Source: Paroedura picta
Lineage: Eukaryota; Chordata; Lepidosauria; Squamata; Gekkonidae
Assembly: GCF_049243985.1 (NCBI RefSeq)
Contig: NC_135384.1
Span: 12,768,501-12,832,500, forward strand
Length of the DNA: 64,000 nt
Reading direction: 5' to 3'
This document shows positions 1 to 11,034 of this stretch, piece by piece. The position numbers and the translations under genes were made by a program. The notes under the pieces were generated by a model. That model made no database searches and was not told the origin of the DNA. It saw only the letters and a program-made list of their open reading frames with translations. The stretch's first letter is position 1. Each line of letters begins with the position of its first letter.

Positions 1-550
1 ATTTTACTACCTGTGGAATTTGACAAAAAAACTGATTGACAACATTAGAGCAGAAATGGGTGGCAAAGGTCCCAATGGTATGTATCCCTGCATAGAGAAA
101 ACCAGCAATCCACACACCAGCAATAATTTCAGTGCAGGCCTGCCTACTAATTACCATCTCATAATGTAAAGGATTGCAAATGGCCACATACCGGTCATAC
201 GCCATGACTGTCAGGATGCACCAATCAGATGATATAAAGAACAAAAACCAGAAGACTTGAGCAACACACCCTGAATATGGAATGTGCCTGGTATTCAGGA
301 GGGAATTGATCATGGATTTGGGGACAATGACGGACACTTGACCAAGGTCCTGCATAGCCAAGTTCATCAGAAAGAAGTACATGGGGGTGTGCAGGTGATG
401 GTCTAAGGCAACCGAAGCTATGATGAGGAGGTTCCCTGTGACAATTGCCAAGTACAGCATCAGAAATACACTGAAGTGTAGAAATTGCAGTTCCCGAACC
501 TCTGAGAATTCCAGGAGCAGAAAATCAGACACAGCAGTGCTGTTGAACAT
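1..550 (-). CDS. Olfactory receptor, OR14-like group A2, 5' part (runs off left edge)
   Basis: Seven-transmembrane odorant receptor of the olfactory neuron membrane, expected to signal through G-olf (family knowledge). Reading from the ATG at 550 the frame stays open to base 1, giving about 183 residues that start MFNSTAVSDFLLLEFSEV. Visible: N-glycosylation site N3-S-T, TM1 with GN at 39-40, LHTPMYFFL at 53-61, the TM3 end MAYDRYVAIC at 116-125, and the second extracellular loop up to FFCQIPQVVK. The usual E after that loop cysteine (FFCEIP) is Q here, and the loop before TM3 has HIPYSG instead of HISYSG. A splice acceptor (AAG) lies about 26 nt before the ATG, and the matching first exon and TATA box are at 4234-4322. 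The C-terminal third lies outside the window, so intactness is unknown. Confidence 0.93.
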   Translation of the reverse strand, partial: MFNSTAVSDFLLLEFSEVRELQFLHFSVFLMLYLAIVTGNLLIIASVALDHHLHTPMYFFLMNLAMQDLGQVSVIVPKSMINSLLNTRHIPYSGCVAQVFWFLFFISSDWCILTVMAYDRYVAICNPLHYEMVISRQACTEIIAGVWIAGFLYAGIHTIGTFATHFCSNVVNQFFCQIPQVVK

Positions 551-898
551 TTTCCGTCACCATGTGTTGTATAATCCTTTTTAAAAGGAAACACGAGGAA
601 ACATTAAGAATTGCAATATCTTATAGTAGTAATAATTTGAACAGTTGCAACTAACTTGGATGAAAATGACAACAATTTCCAGTTTCCAGACATAGTTCCT
701 GTCTTCAGTGTGAAAAAAGAAATGGCAGCTCAGTAAGACTGAAGTCAAAAGTGGCACCTGAAGCACAGGAATGCCTCTCCAGGGGTTCCCATTAGAACTA
801 TTCTGTGTGAGGAATTGTGTGAGGAACCTTGCCATCTTGGTGGTCAGAATGAAGCAGGCGTACGTTCTTTGATATTTATGTGAAACGTGATAAAAAAG

Positions 899-1230
899 TT
901 GAAGAAGAAGAAGAAGAAGAAGAAGAAGAAGAAGAAGAAGAAGAAGAAGAAGAAGAAGAAGAGTTGGTTCTTATATGCCGCTTTTCCCTACTTGAGGGAG
1001 GCTCAAAGCGGCTTACAGTCGCCTTCCTTTTCCTCTCCCTACAGCAGACACCCTGTGGGGTGGGTGAGGCTGAGAGAGCCCTGATATCACTGCTCGGTCA
1101 GAACAGTTTTATCAGTGCTGTGGTGAGCCCAAGGTCACCCAGCTGGTTGCATGTGGGGGAGCGCAGAATCGAACCCGGCATGCCAGATTAGAAGTCCGCA
1201 CTCCTAATCACAACACCAAACTGGCTCTCT
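899..1230 (-). mobile_element. tRNA-derived SINE with GAA/TTC tail
   Basis: On the minus strand the element starts with a pol III A-box-like TGGTGTTGTGATTAGGAG and a B-box GGGTTCGATTCTG. The body runs through the conserved GCCGCTTTGAGCCTCC stretch and ends in TTCTTCTTC. The tail is a (GAA)n array of about 63 bp at 901-963 on the plus strand. The same family is at 8934, 21509, 36228 and 43297. Confidence 0.88.
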
Positions 1231-2391
1231 TAAATGTATGCTTTGAGACTTTAAAAGAACAAGTTCCTTTGGAGCATTAGAGTAACAGGCTTGCCAACTC
1301 TGCTGATTTTTGTGTGGCAGTAGGGGAGGGAAATAATTGGATAAGAGTGGGACATCAGTGTGATATCATATTATAGATGGGTGCAAGTCTAGCTCGCCTC
1401 CTCATAAGGCACATATCCTTTTCATAAAATACCCCAAGACTCCCAAAGAACCAACAATTTTTTTTGATTCAAAGGGATGGCTCATCTTACCAACAGGATA
1501 AGAAATGGTGTGGATGAGCTGGTTTCCAAAGAAAAGCTGCTTCAGGGGCTCTGCTTGCCAGAAGAATCCATTTCTCAACTGCTGCAAGAAACTGGAATTT
1601 AAAAAATTAAAATGTTAATGACCTCAAAAAGAAAGTGATAGAAAAATAAAGAAAATCGAACAAAATATCACCGCAATGAGGGCAAGTCTACTAATCACCC
1701 TCTTTTAAAGGAATACCAATATCTGTAAGCATATCCATGCATAATCTTCCATTTATTCAAATCTCATAAAGTTGTAAAGCCCTCAATCCATTGGATTACT
1801 AGAGGTGGGCATTTATCTTTTCAATGTTGTAATATAAATCTTTTAGCAACAGTGAGGGCATTGGTAGGAATTTTGTTGACCATTAGTTCATCTCCAAGAG
1901 ACACGCAAATAGTTTCAAAGTATACAGGCATTCTCAAAGAGCAATTAATATTGAAATGTACAATGGTTAAACAATTGTAACTACTTTTACTAAACATATT
2001 TAACTACTTTTTAATAATTTTATTCATTTTCGCTCAATATTGTTCTCCAATTAGGTGATTCACAATTTTTGTTCTTAGCTGTTTTTAAACACTTTTTCTT
2101 AAGCTGTTTAAAAGTTTCCTTCTATTCTTAGTTATTTTCAGGCCTGTTCTTTTCCCCTCTGTTGATGAGTGGTTATTGGATTATAATTTCTTGAAACTAT
2201 TTGCGGTTTTAATTATATGGTAAACATTTCTTTTTGATTCAATTTTGTAATTTTTGTATTTCAAAAATGGCTAGTGAGCTGTAATAAATAAAACTGAACT
2301 ATAAAATTGGCATGTGTGATTACTTTCTCTCCAGTGGGCTAAATAATTGTGCAGGCCCATAGCAGATGTTTAAGAGGTAAATATTGTAAGG

Positions 2392-2527
2392 CAGGGGTAG
2401 TCAGCCTGAGGTCCTCCTGATGTCCATGGACTACAATTCCCATGAGCCACTGCCAGTGTTTGCTGTCAGGGGCTCATGGGAATTGTAGTCCATGAACATC
2501 TGGGGGACCACAGGTTGTCTACCCCTG
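2392..2527. mobile_element. Palindromic hAT-type MITE with perfect 8-bp TSD
   Basis: A 136-bp near-palindrome beginning CAGGGGTAGTC and ending CTACCCCTG. The arms share the GACTACAATTCCCATGA motif and its reverse complement. It is flanked by TTGTAAGG at 2384-2391 and 2528-2535, an exact 8-bp target duplication as expected for hAT transposition. It has no coding capacity. Confidence 0.9.
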
Positions 2528-2605
2528 TTGTAAGGTACAGAGCCAACAACTGGATATTTTACTAAATCAACTAAATGACTTAGTGTTGTCCAGTATAACC
2601 AAACA

Positions 2606-2708
<103 letters not shown>

Positions 2709-4233
2709 TTTAACGAGTAACATGCAACATGTTTCACAGCAATAACAGTATACAATTTAGTATACAATTTAGGTCAGCATCACATTGTTCTGCCCGAGTA
2801 GAGCAATCTAGGTCTTTATTCTATTCATTTCTGAAACTCTGCAACATCAAATATTTTTAGATATATTAGGGTTCTTTTCTGGATTGATTCAATTATAGTT
2901 TCCAAGAGGAAGGGATATTCTGAAACACTTAGAGTTACAAGGCCATATTTAGATGCCAAGAAAGGTAGGAGCTGTTAATGATTATCATTTGTCAGAGAAT
3001 GTCAGGTGAAATCCAGGATCAATTTCAGCATGAGTAGACCCTAGAGAGGGACAAGAAGCTCACAAAATAGCCTTAAAAAGGCAGTCCAAATGGGAGGTGC
3101 CATCCCAGTAATCAGCAACAAATATTCTTGATAACATAAACTAAGATCAGGAAAACTAAATCTTCCTATATTTATATGGAGCTTGCATCCACCTAAAAGA
3201 AATCCGGAGAAGAAAGGAACCCAATGTAAATTTCCCAAAAAATAAATGCTGTGAATTTATTTAAAAGATATAAGAAAAGGAATTTTATATAAAATATACA
3301 ATCAGGGGATGAAGAAGAACTTACTCTGTTTGTGCCCTTGTGTCACATACTAATTGTTTGCTGGTCTGGGAAAAACATTGAAGAAAGAGAGCAGATTTGG
3401 ATCATGAAGTCAAAGCAGCTTGGTTATAGTGGAGGAAAAAAAAACAGCATGCTTTGTGAATCTATGAAACAAAAACATCATATTAACATCTCCTTTCTTG
3501 AACTTGCTGTGATAAAATAGAGATGAGGAAAGCCTTCTGTATTTATTCCTCTTTGTCTTAAAAAAGATTATTAGAATGGAAGTGTTTATTTAGAAGACAG
3601 AACAATATCAATGATACAGAATTCTTTGATCTGGTTTGCATACGGAAGAGAGAGGTCGAGATAAATTTAAATTCCCCCATCCAGCAATCTAGAAAGCTTC
3701 ACAGTTGAAAAGAAAAGCTGGCAATGCCTGTTACAAAATTTCTGAATCACACAAGAACATTAAAATAAGGGCTACCTTGTGCTTCTCTTACAAAGGAGTA
3801 GTAACAAAATTCCAAATATTTATATATTTGCTCAGAAATAAGTCCCACGATGCTCAATAGATCTTACTCCATAGTAAGTGTGTTAAAGAGTGAAGTCTTA
3901 ACTGAACATCATTCTGAAATCAAATCAAATCTGAAATTGAATCAAATATGTGTTACATCAACTGAAATTTCTTTCAGCATAGTCTCTCGTTTTTATAGGT
4001 TTGAATGCCCAAAACCCATTGAAACAATTCAACAGAAAAGCTTTTAAAAATGAAAGCGGGCTTAAACGTGAGCCTTTGTTGACATGCCACTAAAATGAGA
4101 AAACAGGAATGTTTAGATTCATGTCAGTTTATTTTCATTAATTCCATTATAGGGAAGATTGGAACTGAGAAACAGCACTCTGTGAATACAGAAAGAATAA
4201 AGCGAGGAGGGTTGTCGAATAGACCTAAGCAAA

Positions 4234-4322
4234 ACTTACAGTTTTTCTTCATCTTGTCTTGAATCTTCGTGTGTAGGATTCTTTGTGCTTCTCTGAAATC
4301 CACTATTTCACTTTTTTTTATA
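4234..4322 (-). promoter_or_regulatory. Promoter and non-coding first exon for the OR at 1-550
   Basis: On the minus strand there is a TATAAA at 4322-4317, then about 82 bp down to a splice donor GTAAGT (4239-4234) in the context GAAAAACT|GTAAGT. The transcription start, inferred about 30 bp past the TATA box, would give a first exon of roughly 50 nt. The block is conserved in five other group A units, which argues that it is functional and not chance. Typing as the first exon of this gene rests on position and order only. Confidence 0.72.
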
Positions 4323-4724
4323 AACTAACCATTAAGTTGTTGACAGCTCTGTGGAAAAAAATGTATTCCCAAGACCTGCAGGGTATTCTGTGAGATTGGC
4401 TCTCACATGTACAGCACAACAAAGCTGAAGGACTGTGTCCCACCAAAAAACTTTACTTTTCTTTTGGTGTAACTTCTCTTTCTGATTATCTAAAAACAAA
4501 AACTCAGATAGGTCAATTACAAAGTCTGGATCACTCTGTATGCATGTGAACAGGAGTGCTCCTGATGTCAGATATGCCTACAATTGCTATTTCCAGTGTA
4601 TGTTGTTGAGGAATTCCCATAGTCCACTGATAGGGGAATTAATATGCCTGTGATGGATGGAGATACTCATAGTAACTACATAAAGGCAATGTAACTACAT
4701 GTAGGGTAAGTGCATGGTTACCAG
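4323..4724 (-). other. Promoter-upstream block of the A-type OR unit
   Basis: Non-coding and about 400 bp long. It resembles 17640-18050, 25028-25440, 29573-29960, 36948-37330 and 55753-56130. Shared landmarks are the TCCCCAAGCTCTGCAG-like box just beyond the TATA box, GGATCACTGGATG, and the GTGAGGAATCCCCATAG stretch. The conservation suggests promoter-proximal regulatory DNA, but no factor site can be named with confidence. Confidence 0.5.
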
Positions 4725-5282
4725 TTGAATTCCGGATCAGACTAAAGGTTCTGGTAATTACCTTTAAGGTCATACGTGGTCAGGGCCCAGTGTACCTGAG
4801 GGACCGCCTCCCCGCCTATGCCCCCAAAAGAGCTCTGCGCTCTACTGCCACCAATCAGCTAAGGATCCCTGGGCCTAAAGAAGTCCGTCTGGTCTCGACC
4901 AGGGCCACAACATTCTCTGTTCTGGCCCCTACCTGGTGGAACGAGCTCCCAGAGGAGATAAGGACCCTGACAGAGCTTAAATAGTTCCGCAGGGCCTGCA
5001 AAAAGGAGCTCCTCCACCAGGCATTTGGCCGAGACCAGACGTAATCAACAGCGACCAAAGGGCCACTGCTCCCCCCACCCCCCCTCAGAATTCCATCAAC
5101 AAGCCACCCCCCTCAGAACCCCATCAATAAGCCCTGGACCTGTTTGTATTACTATATTATTATACAGTTATATTGTGCTGTTATTTGGTTACAATTATTA
5201 GTTATCAGACTGTTTTATGTATTGTTCTCTGTTATGATGTAAACCGCCCTGAGCCTCCAGGGAAGGCGGTATATAAGTATGA

Positions 5283-5373
<91 letters not shown>

Positions 5374-5380
5374 ATGTACA
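4725..5380 (+). mobile_element. L2-type LINE, 3' end
   Basis: The end of the reverse-transcriptase ORF is readable (YLRDRLPAYAPKRALRS, then VRLVSTRATTFSVLAPTWW and NELPEEIRTLTELK, followed by a stop codon). The 3'UTR follows with the typical AAACCGCCCTGAGCCTCCAG and GGCGGTATATAAG motif and an (AAAT)n tail. The copy is 5' truncated. Confidence 0.85.
5283..5376. repeat. (AAAT)n tail microsatellite
   Basis: About 23 AAAT units, continuous with the 3' tail of the L2 element before it. Confidence 0.95.
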
Positions 5381-5539
5381 GGGGAACAAAACCAAGATGC
5401 TACATCTTGTCTCTCACATACATATAGTCACAATGACTGCATGCATACAAGTCATATGCATGTTGTTTTCCATTCTCTTGTGATCATGTAGAAGTGGGGG
5501 CAAATCTAGTGATCTCAGTATAGTGTTGGGGTCATGATA

Positions 5540-5745
5540 CCCTGAGGTGGGGCAACTGTCAGGGTCCAGGTCTTCTGGTAAAGCCCAGCTTGGCTGACTC
5601 CCCTCCCCATTTGCCTTTCCCTGCCATATTCACTGGCACGTGCTCCAGCATCCATGCTTCCCGGAATTCATGGAGATGGACGTGTGGGTGGCTCAGAATT
5701 AGGGATGGGCATGAACTGCAGCCATGACATTACAACATGAATTAT
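5540..5745. repeat. Shared inter-unit block
   Basis: Contains the run CTTCTGGTAAAGCCC, then CTCCAGCATCCATG and GAGATGGACGTGTG. It is clearly similar to 56270-56480 and to 30370-30560. In the normal order it sits beyond an OR promoter and before the 3' end of the next OR. Origin unknown. Confidence 0.6.
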
Positions 5746-5749
5746 TTAT

Positions 5750-5990
5750 ATATTTTTTAAATTATTAAAACCTTTATATCCCACCTTTTCACTAGGTTCA
5801 AGGTGGTTTACAGTCATAGAAAAACAAACAAGCAAGTAAAACTAAACATAAAATAAAAATCCCCAAATTTCCCTTTTATAAATATGCCTACCATTTAAAC
5901 TCTCTCAGTCTTCACCCAACACCCATTCCTCATATTTCCATCCTCCAGTCTTCTCACTGATTGAATGCTAGAATCCCCTTTCCCTTTGCC
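5750..5990 (-). mobile_element. L2-like LINE 3' tail fragment
   Basis: The reverse complement reads GTAAACCACCTTGAACC followed by GGTGGGATATAAAGG and an A/T-rich tail, the diverged form of the L2/CR1 3' terminal motif. No coding part remains. Confidence 0.55.
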
Positions 5991-6289
5991 TTTTTAACAT
6001 TAAATGCAACTGGTAAAAGAGTCATTCTCTCTTTGGCAAATTTGCATTTATGGGAGTTTCAGTTATCCAGTCAGTGATCAATTGATCAATGCATGGGGCT
6101 GAAAGTTTGGACTGGCAGTAGCATGGCAGCAGGCCTAATCCCCATTTATGTATGATGTTGCTGCCAGCTCAGCCCCCTTCTGGCCTCCAATGCCTACAGC
6201 AAAAGAACACTAATTTTTCAGCATTTCCATTTTTGCTGTGCATCAAAGGTTAGGCAGGGCCAGGCCCATGCATAACCCTTCCAATCTCT

Positions 6290-7335
6290 GTCCCGTATCT
6301 CGGGACACTAGGGTGGAGGGAAAGGTGAACAACCTGCCTTCAACACTGATGCTAAGTAATGGCAAGTTGATTAATAATAAGACCCATGACTACTTTGCAA
6401 ATAACAACGTGGACCTGGCATGCACGATGGAGACCTGGGTCAAGGAGGGTGAGACATTTGCCCTTGACATGTTATCTGTCCTCCATCAGTCTCAGACTTT
6501 GGGGTGGGGTGGAGGGGTGGCAATCCTAATCCAAGAGGACTTCTCCTTCAGGGCTCCAGGAATTGAATGTGCAGGCCTCAGGTGGGACTCAACTGAGAGT
6601 GTGGCCACTCACCCAATACACCTCCAGACGCCCTGCCAGCTCTGCTAGAGGAGGTGATGGCCTGGATACCACAGTTCCCTAGATGCTTAATTCTGGAAGA
6701 CTAATGTCCATATGGAGCTAGCACCCACTAGAAATGGGCTGGACCTAGTGGCCATGGAGATGCTAAGGCTCTCAAAACTTGTTGTTGGCCCTACCCATTA
6801 AGCAGGCCATACCCTGGACCTCATTTTCAGCATGGGGTTTAACATGGATGTGGTCTTGACTAAGGCCATGTCATTGTCAGACCTCTGTTTCCTGAAAGCC
6901 TGGCTAAGCCTGCCACCCGTCCTCAGTTGAGAACCAAGCAGATTTTGCTTGCCCATGAGACCCATTGCCTCCCAGCACTTCTCTAAATGGTCTGGTCAGC
7001 ATGACAGAATGCTGGCTGCCATTGACAAGATAGAAGCCCAATGTCCTCTCCACCCTCCCCCCCCCATCTCAAGCAGGCCCCTTTGTATACTGAGGAGCTC
7101 CACGAGAAGAAATGGGAACTGAGACGATTAGCATGAATCTGGAGGAAGACTCATGACAATGTTGAACAGAAGAATAGATGAAGTAAAAAAAAAACAACAG
7201 GTGTTGTTCTGACAAGCCTACCAAAATATGACAATACCATACAGGAGGAAGGGGAAGCCCAGAGATCACTGATCCTGCCCCCCATCATCACGTTCACAAA
7301 CGCACCATGAGTGTCAGTGTCACTCCATAGTTGAT
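6290..7335 (+). mobile_element. L2-type LINE, endonuclease region (old, broken)
   Basis: Fragments of an AP-endonuclease domain are readable: SNGKLINNKTHDYFANNNVD, then LACTMETWVKEGE and GWGGGVAILIQEDFSF. Further on, LYTEELHEKKWELRRL is the linker seen before reverse transcriptase in the L2/CR1 group. Several stops and frame changes show that it is long dead. The reverse transcriptase is absent here. Confidence 0.7.
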
Positions 7336-7339
7336 CCCA

Positions 7340-8930
7340 TGTTCTTAGAGGCCATAGTACTGATTTTGCAGCAGATGCCACTGGGGTCTGTGTTGCCTCA
7401 GTGCCATCTGGCAGGGAAGTATCAGGCTGCGCAGTGCCATGGAGCCACCTGGAGCATTTTAGTTCTGGTTTTAATCCAATCTCACCTTCTTAAATATAAC
7501 CAGGAATGCCCCCAGCGGCAGAGCCGTGCAGTGGAAGCTCACTGCCCTGGCTGCCTTGTCTGGAGTCACAAATCTAGGGCAAACTGGATCTGGTGTGAAA
7601 AATGCTCCCCCATATGGACCCATGAAGAAGTGCAGCAAGCAGCCCTGGCTGAAACACCTGGCGGCAGCCCAGTATAGCACTGCCAGTGCAGAAAAGGTCT
7701 TTGAGACTCCTTTGCATAGTAAAGAGTTGGGTACAACAAATTAGCTCTCCTTCTCTGCAAATTTAAATTCTGCCAACACAAACACAGGCCTCTCATATCC
7801 TAGTCCAATGCTATAGCTTTCAAACTTTCTTAGGTTAATAATATATATATTTTTTTAAATCCAACTCATCACATCACGGTACAGCAGAAGGGAGGGGGGA
7901 ATCCGTATTTCCCGTCAGGTATGCGGGCCTTTGGGAAGCAATTTACCAAGCAGACACAACAGATTGTAAATTAATCATTTTATGCATTAAGCCTTTCTAA
8001 GCCAGGTTTAGGTCAGCATCTGGCATATGTACTGTGACAAGTTCCTCAAGAAGTTTCTTAAAAGGCTGATTTTTAAAAATGGGTTGGAAACAATTTTTGG
8101 ACAAACAGTTTCTTAACTTTAAAAGAAAAATTGATTATTAAAGTAAGTTTTGATTTGTTTTTCCTCCCCCCCCCCCAATTGTGTCATTGTCTAGAAAAAG
8201 GCTGTTAGTTTCTTTTCTTCTTAATTACTTTTCTAAATGATATCACTTCCAGTGCTGTGGAATCAATGTATTAGATGCATGTTGAACCATGCGATTCTTC
8301 ACTTAGGTTCTGAACGTCTATGAGAGCTCTCTTGGCTTGGTACTTTTTCTGAACTGTCAGAGCCACAAGCTCTACCTCCCAGCCTCCAGCCAAATGGTTT
8401 AAACCTTTAATGTTTTAGCTAGAACACAACCGTGCAGAGAATACTTCATGCCTTCTTCTTGGAATCCATCTTCATCTCGCTGGTACAGTTGAGGAGAAGG
8501 AGGGCTGTTCTGGAATATACATCTAAGGAGATGAGCAACCATATTTAAAGAATGAAGAGGTAGCGGTAGGGTTGTGCGCTAAGGACCCAATCCGGACCAA
8601 TTTGGCTTCGGTGAGTATATAACCCATGCCAAATTATTATTTTTGCTGTTCAACATTTTCGCTGATCCTTTTGGATTAGTGTGTCTCCTGACATTGCTGG
8701 AGCATGCCCCAATAAGCTGCTAATAAATGCTTGTCATGACATTGATTAACCTGAAAGTTCTCTTTGTGATTGGGAGGGAATGGTTTGTCTGATTTCTTGA
8801 ATGTGCATGTGTGTATGCTGGACTGACTCCCTGTAGATAACTGCTCTGCATGGCCCTTGAATTCTCTGCTATGGATTCACCACCAATTGTCCTATGGATT
8901 CACCACCAACTATCCTCTACTTCTAGTTCT
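7340..8930. other. Spacer, mostly unrecognised
   Basis: Apart from the MITE at 7523-7706 I see nothing I can name. A GTGAGT donor-like site at about 8610, with TATTTAAA about 65 bp before it, is a weak candidate for the first exon of the + strand OR gene at 10072; it lacks the conserved block of the group A promoters. Confidence 0.35.
7523..7706 (-). mobile_element. Harbinger-like MITE, diverged copy
   Basis: The reverse complement follows the element at 51945-52125 through its length, with shared runs such as ATATGGGGGAGCATTT (ACATGGGGGAGCATTT in the other copy). The ends AGACCTTTTCTGCACTGG and CCACTGCACGGCT are decayed forms of its terminal inverted repeats. Confidence 0.6.
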
Positions 8931-8933
8931 TTG

Positions 8934-9200
8934 ACTGCTTGGTGTAATGGTTAGGAGTGTGGACTTCTAATCTGGCAAGCTGGGTTTGATTCGGCATTCC
9001 CCCACATGCAACCAGCTGGGTGACCTCAGGCTTGCCACAACACTGATAAAGCTGTTCCGAAAGAGCAGTAATATCAGGGCTCTCTCAGCCTCACCTACCT
9101 CACAGTGTGTCTGTGTTTTAGGGAGAGGAAAGGTGAATGTCAACTGCTTTGAGATGCCTTCGAGTAGAGAAAAGCAGCATATAACCAACTCTTCTTCTTC
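8934..9200 (+). mobile_element. tRNA-derived SINE with TTC tail
   Basis: Starts GCTTGGTGTAATGGTTAGG (A box), with a B-box-like GGGTTTGATTCGG. It ends AAAAGCAGCATATAACCAAC followed by TTCTTCTTC. Same family as 899-1230, in the opposite orientation. Confidence 0.87.
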
Positions 9201-10042
9201 AAATCAGCTATTCTGCTCGTAGAAAGGGGCTAAAAGTCACAGAATCTTCATGGACAGATCCCATGTAGGATGGGGGCTGAAGTAAGAAGGGGATTTGAAT
9301 GAGCCAAAGTGAAAAAAAGTGGCTGGATCCAATTCAGTGCCTTGTACTTGTGACATTTGGAATTTTGTGTTGAGGCAATCCAGTAATTACTGTATAATTT
9401 GGCATCCCAAAGAAGCTTTGATAAAACTTTATTGTGGAATTATGGTTGAGGCCATAGTGACGTGAAATCCTATCCATCTCCCTGGCTCCCCTGTACTGGA
9501 TACTATCCAATATGGTTATCTGACAGATGAAAAAAGAAAAGGGGGTGGGGGGTGGGGGAGGGAGCAGGGTACAGGCTTTTAACTGTCATAACAATGTTTT
9601 ATCTTTGTTTTATTGTTGTAAACTGTCCCGAAAAAACCTTGAATAATCATTCTCTGTTTAATGAAAGGAGGAATTAAAATAAACTTAGTATGGCGGTGGG
9701 ATGGCATACTTAAAAAAACAAAAACCTTTCTCTCCATGTGCAATGAACTTCTTGTTTCTGCCTCTGCACATTCTACATGAGTGCAAACTAAATGTATGTA
9801 GTTCTCTTTGTATTATATGTATGAATTTCTGATCAACCTAATAAAGTATATTGTCGGGCAAAATACAGTCATGTATACACTTAGGTCTGTGTAGACTGAA
9901 GGAGATAGATCTGTGGGGGTTGAGATAACGATGGTAGATACAATCTTGTCATTCAGCACAGATTTATTTGGTGGACCGAGATTCTCAGAATAGGCCATTC
10001 TGATCAACCTTGAATTAATTTTGGAAGTACTTTGTCCCACAG
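9201..10042 (+). other. Upstream region / intron of the + strand OR
   Basis: AT-rich and non-coding. It ends in a splice acceptor, TTTGTCCCACAG at 10031-10042, which is 29 nt before the ATG. I recognise no element here. Confidence 0.5.
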
Positions 10043-10071
10043 ATAACAAGAATCAATGCATTGAGAACAAA

Positions 10072-11022
10072 ATGTCTAACATTACCAGCACATCCACATT
10101 TCTGCTCCTGGAATTTACAGAAGTCCGGAACCTACAGATTTTATACTTCTCTGCATTCCTAGGATTGTACTTGGTAGCTGTGACCAACAATCTTCTCATC
10201 GCCATTTTGGTAACTATTGATCATCACCTGCACAGCCCCATGTACTTTTTCTTAATGAACTTGGGTGTTATGGATATTGGTTCGATTTCGGTCATGGTGC
10301 CCAAAGCTGTGTTTAATTCCCTCATGAACACCAGGTCAATCTCTTATTCTGGATGTGTGGCTCAGGTTTTCTTTTTCTTCGCCTTCGCAACCTCAGACCT
10401 TGCCCTGCTCACAATAATGGCCCATGATCGATATGTCGCTATCTGCAATCCATTACAATATGAGTTAATTATGCACAAAGGAGCCTGCATTCAGATGGCC
10501 ATCAGTGCATGGGTTAGTGGTATTCTTAATGCTACATTACACACTGGAGGCACCTTTGCTATTACCTTCTGCTCCAATGTAGTCAATCAATTCTTCTGTG
10601 AAGTCCCACAGTTATTAAAGCTTGCCTGCTCTGACTTGTACTTAGTAGAAGTTGGCCTTCTTGTACTTAACTGTAGCATTGTGCTAGGATGCTTTTCATT
10701 CATCCTTGTAACTTACATAAAGATTTTTGCTGCCGTGCTCAGAATCCCTTCTGTTCAGGGCAAGAAGAAAGCCCTCTCCACTTGCCTTCCCCACCTCACT
10801 GTGGTTTCTCTGCTTGTATTCAGTGGGATCTTTGCCTATGCAAGACCTCCCGCTAATACTTTTTCTCATCTAGATATAGCTTTTGCTGTGATATATACTA
10901 TAATCTCTCCATTGCTCAATCCACTCATCTATAGCATGAGAAACAAAGAGATCAAAACTGCATTAGTGAAACTTTTCCATTTGGGACATTTTCTCAAATC
11001 ATCTCCAGCAAAGTTGTTCTAA
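10072..11022 (+). CDS. Olfactory receptor, OR14-like, group C
   Basis: Class II odorant receptor of 316 residues, starting MSNITSTSTFLLLEF. The open frame extends 17 codons further upstream, but without an ATG and across a splice acceptor (CCCACAG, ending at 10042), so I chose the ATG at 10072. Visible: N-glycosylation site N3-I-T, LHSPMYFFL at 53-61, loop cysteines C95, C167, C176 and C186, KALSTCLPHL at 233-242 and PLLNPLIYSMRNKEI at 280-294. Two positions that hardly vary in ORs differ: the TM1 GN pair is N39-N40, and the TM3 motif is MAHDRYVAIC with H118 for Y. The C-terminus is longer than its neighbours. It is the only OR on the + strand, head-to-head with the edge gene and tail-to-tail with the gene at 15239. 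Open and probably functional. Confidence 0.93.
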   Translation: MSNITSTSTFLLLEFTEVRNLQILYFSAFLGLYLVAVTNNLLIAILVTIDHHLHSPMYFFLMNLGVMDIGSISVMVPKAVFNSLMNTRSISYSGCVAQVFFFFAFATSDLALLTIMAHDRYVAICNPLQYELIMHKGACIQMAISAWVSGILNATLHTGGTFAITFCSNVVNQFFCEVPQLLKLACSDLYLVEVGLLVLNCSIVLGCFSFILVTYIKIFAAVLRIPSVQGKKKALSTCLPHLTVVSLLVFSGIFAYARPPANTFSHLDIAFAVIYTIISPLLNPLIYSMRNKEIKTALVKLFHLGHFLKSSPAKLF

Positions 11023-11034
11023 CTTGGACTGCTA

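Noticed and set aside
880-1191. ORFs with long poly-E or poly-K over a GAA repeat
   Set aside because: They are readings through the GAA tail and body of a SINE, not genes.
8543-8615. First exon and promoter of the + strand OR
   Set aside because: TATTTAAA and GTGAGT are present at a suitable distance, but there is no paralogue to support them; left as a weak note only.
10021-10071. Longer N-terminus of the + strand OR (from TTG)
   Set aside because: No ATG, and the CCCACAG acceptor ends inside it; the family starts at the ATG at 10072. The same applies to the longer frames at 41199 and 47477.
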